Source of the DNA: VRUE01 sp036266075
GTDB lineage: Bacteria; Actinomycetota; Thermoleophilia; Solirubrobacterales; 70-9
NCBI GenBank assembly: GCA_036266075.1
Contig: DATANV010000007.1
Coordinates: forward strand, 56,962-120,961
Length of the DNA: 64,000 nt
Direction of reading: 5' to 3'
Both the position numbers and the translations under genes were made by a program. Positions 57,984-64,000 of this stretch are shown here, one piece after another (position 1 is the stretch's first letter; each line of letters opens with the position of its first letter). The notes under the pieces are model-generated. The model ran no database searches and was not told where the DNA came from. It was given only the letters and a program-made list of their open reading frames with translations.

Positions 57984-57999
57984 ATTACAAATATGTGAT
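57984..57999. promoter_or_regulatory. Candidate operator upstream of the HTH gene
   Basis: ATTACA and TGTGAT are inverted with one mismatch around AATA. It is an AT-rich island in otherwise GC-rich DNA and overlaps a TAATAAT-like -10 region on the minus strand. Confidence 0.45.
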
Positions 58000-58002
58000 G
58001 CT

Positions 58003-59145
58003 CTAGAGACCCAGGGTTTTGGCGATGATCGTGCGCTGGATCTCTGAGGTGCCGCCGTAGATGGTGGAGACCATCGTGGTGCGGACGAGGCGCTCCATGT
58101 CGTACTCGGAGGAGTAGCCGTAGCCGCCCATCATCTGCATGCCCTCGACGGCGACGCGTTTGGCGACCTCGGTGACGTGGAGCTTGACCATCGAGGCCTC
58201 GCGAGGCAGCATCCTTCCCGGGTCCTCGTCGGTCAGGGTCGCGACCCAGCGGGTCATCAGCCGGGCCGACTCGATTTCGGTCGCCATGTCGGCGATCCGG
58301 TGCTGCAGCGCCTGGAAGGAGCCGATCGGGCGGCCGAACTGCTTGCGCTCCTTTACGTAGGCGAGGGTGTCGTCGAGGACGCGCTGGGCGATGCCGAGCA
58401 TCGTCGCGGCGAGGATCAGGCGCTCGACGTTGAGGCCGGCCATCAGCTGGGTCCAAGCCTGGTCGACTTCGCCGAGCAGGGCGTCGGCGGGCGCCTCGAC
58501 GTCGGTCAGGTAGAGGTGATTGGTCTCCTTGCCGCCCATCGTCTGAATCGGGACGATCTCCATGCCCGGAGCCTCGCGCGGCAGCCAGATCATCGAGAGG
58601 CCCTCATGCTTGGACTCGCCCTTGGTCGTACGGCAGACGACCAGCACGTGGTCGGCGATATGGGCGTTGGAGATGAAGACCTTTTGGCCGTTGAGGACGA
58701 AGCCGCCGTCGACCTGCTCGGCGCGGGCGGTGAGCGCGCCGACGTCGGAGCCGGCCTCGGGCTCGGTCATCGCGATCGCCTCGACCGCGCCGGCGGCGAT
58801 GCCGCCGAGGATCTCCCTCTTCTGGTCCTCGGTGCCAAAGCGCTGGGTGGCGCCGGCGACGATCAGCGTCGTCGCGTAGCCGCCGATCGGGGCTAGGCCG
58901 CGGGAGGTCTCCTCCATGAAGAGGCAGGCGTCGAGCATCGAGCCGCCCGAGCCGCCGTACTCCTCGGGGATCGTCACCCCGAGCCAGCCAAGCTCGGCCA
59001 TCTGCCTGTAGACGTCGAAGTTGTGGTGGGTCTCGTAGCCGTCGGTGAGCTGCTCGCGCTGCTCCTGAGTGCCGCACTCGCGCTCGCAGAAGCCGCGGAT
59101 CGCGGCGACGAAGTCCTGCTGCTCGTCGGTCAGCGAGAAGTCCAT
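58003..59145 (-). CDS. Acyl-CoA dehydrogenase
   Basis: A 380-residue FAD enzyme for the first step of fatty-acid or branched-chain acyl-CoA oxidation. AMTEPEAGSDVGALTARAEQ is near 125-144, the substrate/FAD region MQMMGGYGYSSEYDMERLVR near 332, and IYGGTSEIQRTIIAKTLGL ends the protein. The usual catalytic Glu before GGTSE is Gly364; Glu241 in GLNVERLILAA sits where isovaleryl-CoA dehydrogenase has its base. So the enzyme is probably active on a related substrate. TAGGCT lies nine bases before ATG 59145. Confidence 0.9.
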   Translation of the reverse strand: MDFSLTDEQQDFVAAIRGFCERECGTQEQREQLTDGYETHHNFDVYRQMAELGWLGVTIPEEYGGSGGSMLDACLFMEETSRGLAPIGGYATTLIVAGATQRFGTEDQKREILGGIAAGAVEAIAMTEPEAGSDVGALTARAEQVDGGFVLNGQKVFISNAHIADHVLVVCRTTKGESKHEGLSMIWLPREAPGMEIVPIQTMGGKETNHLYLTDVEAPADALLGEVDQAWTQLMAGLNVERLILAATMLGIAQRVLDDTLAYVKERKQFGRPIGSFQALQHRIADMATEIESARLMTRWVATLTDEDPGRMLPREASMVKLHVTEVAKRVAVEGMQMMGGYGYSSEYDMERLVRTTMVSTIYGGTSEIQRTIIAKTLGL

Positions 59146-59157
59146 GGCGGGCGCAGC

Positions 59158-59649
59158 CTAGCGGTCGCGCGGCCCGGCGCGGCCGGTCGCGGCGGCGATC
59201 CGCTTCGCCTCCTCGGCGCCGAGGTACGGGGTCAGGGCAAACTGGATCGCCTGCGGAGCGAGAGCGGGCAGCTCGTCCGCTCGGCCGGTGGCGAGACGCT
59301 CGGCGATCAGCGCGGCGATCCCGCCGGCGACGGCGTGCTCTGTCAGCTTTGGCAGGTCCGCCGCCCCGCCCTCCTGGCGCCGACCGCCGGCGAGCGCCTC
59401 GCCGGCGTAGGAGAGCAGTCGCTCGCGACGGGCGCCGCCCTCCTGGCCGGCCATCGCCTCGTTGGTAAGGACGTTGGCAGCGCCGGGCTCGTCCGCAGCG
59501 AACTCGAGGGTCGCCTGGATCGCCGCGGACATCCCGTCAGCCCAGGTGGCACTGCCCACGCAGGCCTCCTCGACACGAACCTGGAAGCTCGCGAACGCCG
59601 CCTCGAAGGCGCCTGCGAAGTCGTCTGGAGGATGCCCGGTCTCGTCCAT
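59158..59649 (-). CDS. TetR-type regulator lacking its DNA-binding domain
   Basis: A 163-residue protein resembling only the ligand-binding half of TetR regulators: FAGAFEAAFASFQVRVEEAC, then GARRERLLSYAGEALAGGRR and AVAGGIAALIAERLATGRAD. No helix-turn-helix precedes it in this frame, and tRNA-Thr begins 84 bp upstream. It may be a truncated relic or a standalone ligand-sensing partner. A TATAAT box (minus strand, 59677-59682) suggests it is still transcribed. It lies 12 bp upstream of the acyl-CoA dehydrogenase gene, a common TetR target. Confidence 0.6.
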   Translation of the reverse strand: MDETGHPPDDFAGAFEAAFASFQVRVEEACVGSATWADGMSAAIQATLEFAADEPGAANVLTNEAMAGQEGGARRERLLSYAGEALAGGRRQEGGAADLPKLTEHAVAGGIAALIAERLATGRADELPALAPQAIQFALTPYLGAEEAKRIAAATGRAGPRDR

Positions 59650-59676
59650 TCCCTGCCCGAAGGCGCGCCCGAATGG

Positions 59677-59682
59677 ATTATA
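59677..59682 (-). promoter_or_regulatory. -10 hexamer TATAAT upstream of the TetR-like fragment
   Basis: A perfect TATAAT on the minus strand, within an AT-rich stretch with partial dyad symmetry (GATAGATAAC/GTTTATAATC) at about 59676-59698. Confidence 0.45.
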
Positions 59683-59732
59683 AACACGGTTATCTATCTT
59701 GGCTCAGCCGGCTGCGCGAGGCGCGCGGCGAA

Positions 59733-59805
<73 letters not shown>

Positions 59806-59843
59806 GGAGCGATCAACTTTAGCGGCGCGAAGGCGCTCGGGCT

Positions 59844-59954
59844 TCACCCCTCGCCCAGCGCTCGCTGGGTCGCGATCCGTCGCACCTCGATGCGTTCGCG
59901 GAGCCAGGGCTCGAGCGCCGCCTGTCGCAGTTCCTCGATGTATCGCGCGGTCAC
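59844..59954 (-). CDS. Short frame coupled to the membrane-protein stop
   Basis: A 36-codon frame from GTG 59954, overlapping the upstream stop as GTGA. It encodes a helical, charged peptide (YIEELRQAALEPWLRERIEV). It could be a truncated gene ended near tRNA-Thr, or noise. No domain is recognisable. Confidence 0.35.
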   Translation of the reverse strand: MTARYIEELRQAALEPWLRERIEVRRIATQRALGEG

Positions 59955-62251
59955 TCCACCCCGACGGCCTCGATCCAGTCCCAGGCCTTGCCGCAGAGGC
60001 GATTGGATTCTGCGACCGGGACGGAGATCAGCCTGCCAGCCTCTTCGCCGGTCGGAGCAAAGAGCAGCGGGCCGGTTTCGGGACGCGGGAAGCCGCCGCT
60101 GCCAGGGTGCAGGTCGGCGCCGCCGAAACGCAGTTCGACCTCGTGGCGACCGGCGTCCAGGTGAGCTTCGCCCATCGGCACGAAGCTGCCTTCGTTCTCC
60201 AGTTCCTGTCGAGCTTCGCCGAACTCCTCGCCGTCCACGTAGAGGGAGACAGCGCCGCGCACCGAACCCTCGAGCCAGGCTGCGTACTCGCCCGCTCGCG
60301 GCAGCTGGAGATTGCCGTCGGTTGCGTCGAAGACGGGAGCGTGGTGCGCCGCGATCAGGCGGACGTCCCGGCTTTGATTCTGGATGGCGAGCAGGCCAAT
60401 GCCGCCGATTTCGCTGCACTCGGGCACCGCCACGGGGTTCGATTCGTCGCCGTATGGGAGGTGTTCGGGAACCGGCCCAGTGAAGCCTTCCCGCCGCTGC
60501 CAGACCTCGTAGTACTTGCCGCTGCGGACCAGGCGGTAGGGCGAGGGCGGGCGACTGCGAACCGGCGAGCGGCGCAGGACGAGGGTGCGGAATTCGAGCA
60601 GGCCGTTCAGATCGAGTTCGTCGGTGTCGACCGCGTAGCCCTTTTCGACCTCGCCGCCGCCGCGCAGCGGCACCGGGCGGGTGCGCAGCTCTGAGGCACC
60701 TTCGCCGTCCTCGAGGCGCAGGAAGTGGCGCGCGCCGTAAGGGTTGTATTCGGTCATCAGGGTCGGGCCCTCGCCAGCGAACTCGTGGCCGATCTGCTCG
60801 AGTTCGCGCAGCTGCCCATAGGGGGCGAGGTCGGCGCCACCGTAGGCGAGCAGGTTGGACCAGAGCACGCCGCCGGCGACGACGACGATCAATGCGAGGC
60901 CGGTGGGCCGGTCCGCGCGCAGCAGCAGGACCGCGCCGGCGATCGCCAGCGAGAGGGCCACGGGCGAGGCCGTGGCGAGCGCCTTGCCGCCGGCCCATGG
61001 CGAGCCGGCGATGACGATGACGGCGCAGGCGAGGAGCGCACTGGCGTAGAGCAGGGTCTTCCTGTGGCGCTTGCGCCAGGCGACCAAGAGCGCCACCGCG
61101 GCGGCGGCGATCGTCAGAGCGATCAGCACGGCCGTGACGATGGTCCCGTCCGGGTCGAAGCGGAAGTCGCCGGCCGGCCAGATGCCGAGCACCTGCAGAG
61201 CGTTGAGCGGACCGCGCAGGTTGCCTTCGGCGTGGGCGTCGGTGAGCGGCGAGGAGGTCGGCGGCACCAGGCCGGAGCTGACGACTGGCAGCACGAGTAA
61301 GCCCAGCGGCACGACGAAGGCGAGTGCCTGCAGGGCGGCGTCGCGCGGCGGGAAGTTGCGCAGCGCGAAGAAGGCGAGGACGAGCAGCATCGGCCCCAGC
61401 CAGATCAGCCCACCGGCGCTGAGCACCCCGACCAGCGCGCCGGCGGCGAGCGCCAACAGGGCGGCGTCCCGACGCAGCGCGTCGTCGCGGACGGCAACGG
61501 GGGCGAGCGCCGCGGCGAGGACGATGAAGACCGCGGCGGCCACCTCCTTCACTCCCCCCCACATCGCGTAGCCGAAGAGCAGCGCCGGCTGGGCGGCGAC
61601 GAAGGCGACGAGCGCACGACGCGCCGGCTGCCGCAGCAGCCCCCCGGCGATCTGCCAGATGCCGAGCGAGAGCATCGCGGCTAGGAAGGTGACGTAGGGC
61701 TGGAAGACCCAGGCGAGGTCCCCGCCAACGAGCTTCTGCGCCGTGCCGAAGGGCAGGAAGACGCCGACCGGGTAGCCGCCGGCGAGGTTGAATTCGAGCG
61801 TCGCATGGTAGCTCGACGGCTCTAGGCCGGAGAGGCTGCGCCCGCCGTGATCCATCACCCGGTCGGTGAGCGCGAACCAGGTGGCGGTGTCGTCGAGCTT
61901 GATGTAGCCGGCGAAGGTCGGGTGGCCGGAGAGGACGATCGGCGCCGCGAAGACGGCGAAGACGGCGAGCGCGACCCCGACCGCCCAGAGGTCAGGCCGG
62001 CCGAAGCGCCAGGGAAGCGAGAAACCGACGCCGAGGACGGCGAGGAAGCAGATCAGCGGGACGGTCAGCTCGCTGGTCGCCTCGCTCCAGGTCGTGAACT
62101 GGGCGACGACGATGAGCGCCGCGAGGCCGACGGGCGGCACAAGCGCCCCAGGTAGCCGTCTACCGGCGAGGACGTCTACCAGCAGGCCCAGCCCGACGCA
62201 GAGCGCCAGCAGAACCAGCGGGTAGACGACCCAGGCGGCGAAGAGGCTCAT
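59951..62251 (-). CDS. Large polytopic membrane protein, GT-C glycosyltransferase-like
   Basis: A 766-residue protein. The first 490 residues contain about a dozen hydrophobic helices (starting AAWVVYPLVLLALCVGLGLL). GYIKLDDTATWFALTDRVMD, in the first large loop near 115-134, has an Asp pair like the catalytic loop of GT-C transferases. The C-terminal 270 residues are soluble and probably extracytoplasmic, with β-rich segments (RLIAAHHAPVFDATDGNLQL, AEYAAWLEGSVRG-like). A lipid-linked sugar transferase role is inference. ATG 62251. Confidence 0.65.
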   Translation of the reverse strand: MSLFAAWVVYPLVLLALCVGLGLLVDVLAGRRLPGALVPPVGLAALIVVAQFTTWSEATSELTVPLICFLAVLGVGFSLPWRFGRPDLWAVGVALAVFAVFAAPIVLSGHPTFAGYIKLDDTATWFALTDRVMDHGGRSLSGLEPSSYHATLEFNLAGGYPVGVFLPFGTAQKLVGGDLAWVFQPYVTFLAAMLSLGIWQIAGGLLRQPARRALVAFVAAQPALLFGYAMWGGVKEVAAAVFIVLAAALAPVAVRDDALRRDAALLALAAGALVGVLSAGGLIWLGPMLLVLAFFALRNFPPRDAALQALAFVVPLGLLVLPVVSSGLVPPTSSPLTDAHAEGNLRGPLNALQVLGIWPAGDFRFDPDGTIVTAVLIALTIAAAAVALLVAWRKRHRKTLLYASALLACAVIVIAGSPWAGGKALATASPVALSLAIAGAVLLLRADRPTGLALIVVVAGGVLWSNLLAYGGADLAPYGQLRELEQIGHEFAGEGPTLMTEYNPYGARHFLRLEDGEGASELRTRPVPLRGGGEVEKGYAVDTDELDLNGLLEFRTLVLRRSPVRSRPPSPYRLVRSGKYYEVWQRREGFTGPVPEHLPYGDESNPVAVPECSEIGGIGLLAIQNQSRDVRLIAAHHAPVFDATDGNLQLPRAGEYAAWLEGSVRGAVSLYVDGEEFGEARQELENEGSFVPMGEAHLDAGRHEVELRFGGADLHPGSGGFPRPETGPLLFAPTGEEAGRLISVPVAESNRLCGKAWDWIEAVGVE

Positions 62252-62279
62252 CTAGCGGGCGGCGACTCCGCGGTGCAGG

Positions 62280-62825
62280 TCATCCCGCCGGCCGGACCTT
62301 GGGCGACAGGGCCAGGGCCAGAGCCCGCTTCGGCGAGGGGTCGTAGACCTCGACCTGGACGCTGTCGTCGGGGCTGGCGAAGTAGGCGCTGGTCGGATTT
62401 TCGCTGCTGACGACGACTTCGCGACCGTCCTTGGAACGGCGCACGGTCGCGCCGGGTTCCCCGGCGAGCGTCCTGATCGCGCCGGCCGGGTCCGCCAGCG
62501 GGTAGCTGCCGACGGTGAGCGCGGCTGCTGATTCCCCACCGGCTTCGGAGTCGTCCTCCAGATAGCGGACCTGGACATCCCCTTCGCTTTCGGTCAGCTC
62601 CAGCGCGGTGCCGGCAATCGGTCCGGCCCAATAGACGGGGTGCCCGTTGAGGGCCGCCGCGTCGCCCAGGTCGGCGGCGCTGACGACCCGCGTCTGGGCA
62701 GTTTCTTCGGCGGCCACCGGTTCATCCGTGTCGCCACGGGTGGCCAGCCAGGCGACGAGCGCGACGAGCAGCGCGAGCCCCACGAATGCGCCGCGCAGCA
62801 ACGAGGGTCGATCGGCGAACGACAT
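62280..62825 (-). CDS. Single-pass membrane protein of unknown function
   Basis: A 181-residue protein with one N-terminal membrane segment (FVGLALLVALVAWLATRG, about residues 14-31), then an extracytoplasmic region rich in Asp/Glu/Ala. The soluble part includes RVVSAADLGDAAALNGHPVY and ends in a positively charged segment. TAGGCT lies nine bases before ATG 62825. No family is recognised. It precedes the large membrane-protein gene by 28 bp on the same strand, so they may be co-transcribed. Confidence 0.65.
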   Translation of the reverse strand: MSFADRPSLLRGAFVGLALLVALVAWLATRGDTDEPVAAEETAQTRVVSAADLGDAAALNGHPVYWAGPIAGTALELTESEGDVQVRYLEDDSEAGGESAAALTVGSYPLADPAGAIRTLAGEPGATVRRSKDGREVVVSSENPTSAYFASPDDSVQVEVYDPSPKRALALALSPKVRPAG

Positions 62826-62871
62826 GCCCGAGCGAGCCTATAGCCGTCGGCAAGGCTCGCGCCAATGAAGC

Positions 62872-62901
62872 GAGCGGCCCGACCATATGGCCGGGCCGCT
62901 C
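62872..62901 (-). terminator. Hairpin after the collagen-like gene
   Basis: GAGCGGCCCG (62872-62881) and CGGGCCGCTC (62892-62901) form a 10-bp stem, and the inner CCATATGG continues the dyad. It lies 27 bp past the stop of the minus-strand gene. Confidence 0.6.
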
Positions 62902-62928
62902 TCACCCCACAGGAACCCGCTCAGGCGC

Positions 62929-63909
62929 TCAGCAGGATTTCGCCGCGTTGACTTCGGCTTCTTTGGCCGGGATTTCGTCTTCCAGCGACTGGACTTGGGC
63001 TTTCTTCGCGTCCCGTTCGGCCTTTTTGTCGTCGATTTCCTGCTGGGTGTGACCGTTGGCGGGGTTTTCGTATTCGGTCACTTCGCTTTCGAGATTCGAC
63101 AGTTCGCCTTCGGCGTCGCCGAGCTGAGCTTTCAGCGTCGCCAGTTCGTCTTCGAGCGCCCCCTGGTTCGGGCAGGGAGCCGTAACCGCCCAGGTGCCTA
63201 AGGCTTGGCCCCCGGTCGCGGAGGTCGTGAGGTACAGGAAGGCTCCGGCCGTAGTCGATGGATACGCGAGGGCTAGTTCGGCTTCTCCCGTGGCTTCGAG
63301 CGTGTAGATACAGCCTCGGCCGGGAGCTGCTTTCGGTTCGTAAGCGGTGCCGGGACAGTTTGCGGTTTCCCCTTCGCCTTTTTCGAGGAAATCGAACTGG
63401 CCTTTTCCTACGACGTTGCTTTTGAGAGCTTCCTGAAGCGGGATCGCGTAGCTGATCGAGGCGAGGGCGGTGCCTTCTTCCCACTGCTGGCTCACCCACG
63501 TCCCGGTCTCCGTAGCCCCACTAGGAAGCGTCCCGCCGTCGGTCCACGGCGAGCCTTCGGGCCCAGCGGCTCCCGTGGCCCCTTTGGCCCCAGCCGCCCC
63601 GGTAGCCCCTTTGGCCCCAGCGCTGCCGTTGGACCCTTTGGCCCCGGTAGCCCCGGTCGCGCCCTTTGCCCCATCGGCTCCGTTGGCGCCGTTTGCGCCC
63701 TTAGGCCCAGCCGGTCCTGCAGGCCCTGCGGGCCCAGCCGGTCCCTGCGGCCCCCTCGGCCCCCTGGGCCCCTTCTTTGCCTTGGCAGAGGCGCTTGCCT
63801 TGCCGGAGTCCTTGTTTGCGGCATAGGCCCCGCCGATCATCGCGAAGACCAAGGCCCCCACTGCGATCAGGCCCGGCACGCCGAAGCGGTTCTTAAGTAA
63901 CGAGGACAT
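62929..63909 (-). CDS. Collagen-like surface protein with C-terminal coiled coil
   Basis: A 326-residue protein. Residues 11-30 form a membrane or signal segment (VPGLIAVGALVFAMIGGAYA). Residues 47-121 are 25 uninterrupted Gly-X-Y triplets (GPR GPR GPQ GPA ... GPE GSP). A globular part follows at about 122-240, and 245-320 form a charged coiled coil (LEDELATLKAQLGDAEGELS) ending in Cys. It is probably a trimeric filament or adhesion stalk. GGAGGG precedes ATG 63909. Confidence 0.8.
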   Translation of the reverse strand: MSSLLKNRFGVPGLIAVGALVFAMIGGAYAANKDSGKASASAKAKKGPRGPRGPQGPAGPAGPAGPAGPKGANGANGADGAKGATGATGAKGSNGSAGAKGATGAAGAKGATGAAGPEGSPWTDGGTLPSGATETGTWVSQQWEEGTALASISYAIPLQEALKSNVVGKGQFDFLEKGEGETANCPGTAYEPKAAPGRGCIYTLEATGEAELALAYPSTTAGAFLYLTTSATGGQALGTWAVTAPCPNQGALEDELATLKAQLGDAEGELSNLESEVTEYENPANGHTQQEIDDKKAERDAKKAQVQSLEDEIPAKEAEVNAAKSC

Positions 63910-63931
63910 CTTCTTGTTCCCTCCCTGTGGG

Positions 63932-64000
63932 TTAGTGGTGCTTTGAGTTGGCTCGGCGCTTGGCCTTGGCGTTGCAATCGGCCTTCAGCGCCGGCGTGAA
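63932..64000 (-). CDS. C-terminal end of an unknown gene, truncated by the window edge
   Basis: Twenty-two codons of a minus-strand frame, with Lys/Ala-rich sequence (ALKADCNAKAKRRANSKHH) and a TAA stop at 63932-63934. It is upstream of the collagen-like gene on the same strand. Too little is visible to identify it. Confidence 0.4.
   Translation of the reverse strand, partial: FTPALKADCNAKAKRRANSKHH

Overview
This is a GC-rich bacterial chromosome window carrying most of the translation and transcription core: the rpoBC operon, the S10-spc-alpha ribosomal protein cluster, fusA-tuf and rpsL-rpsG. Several traits suggest an actinobacterium-like lineage, most likely Thermoleophilia/Solirubrobacterales. 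These are the GC content, many GTG/TTG starts, -10 boxes placed directly before start codons (leaderless mRNAs), zinc-type S4, S14, L33 and L36, a SigB/SigF-type partner-switching module and collagen-like surface proteins. The taxonomic call is inference; no 16S gene is present.

Layout. 1-3.1 kb: a divergent pair (unknown protein and LemA), rubredoxin and a GMC oxidoreductase. 3.1-8.4 kb: superoxide dismutase, then a partner-switching set of sigma factor, anti-sigma kinase with a second degenerate ATPase domain, two STAS antagonists, and a GAF-SpoIIE phosphatase with a SnoaL-like tail. 8.5-20.8 kb: small stress or membrane proteins, ferritin-like protein, a secreted glycosidase, tRNA-Pro, a DsbA-like protein, acyl-CoA synthetase, patatin, DacB, SurE, LigA and TruA. 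20.9-40.7 kb, minus strand: rplQ-rpoA-rpsD-rpsK-rpsM-rpmJ, map-adk-secY, the spc and S10 genes, tuf and fusA. 40.8-45.8 kb: an island on the plus strand with rpsL-rpsG inverted relative to fusA-tuf, plus accessory genes and a minus-strand flavin monooxygenase. 45.8-57.0 kb, minus strand: rpoC-rpoB-rplL-rplJ-rplA-rplK-nusG-secE-rpmG. 57.2-64 kb: an HTH/nucleotidyltransferase pair, acyl-CoA dehydrogenase, a TetR fragment, tRNA-Thr, a large membrane protein and a collagen-like protein.

The most unusual content is repetitive. (i) Three copies of an approximately 120-nt nested-stem element (near 20.8, 42.6 and 43.5 kb) share a conserved core and inner stem. Their outer stems differ between copies but remain self-complementary, and one inner-stem base pair is swapped compensatorily. 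(ii) A palindromic element lies in frame, and in the same reading phase, in the low-complexity tails of ribosomal proteins S5, L5 and S17. (iii) Three long, nearly perfect hairpins lie at 12.1, 15.5 and 41.4 kb. None of these matches a family I can name.
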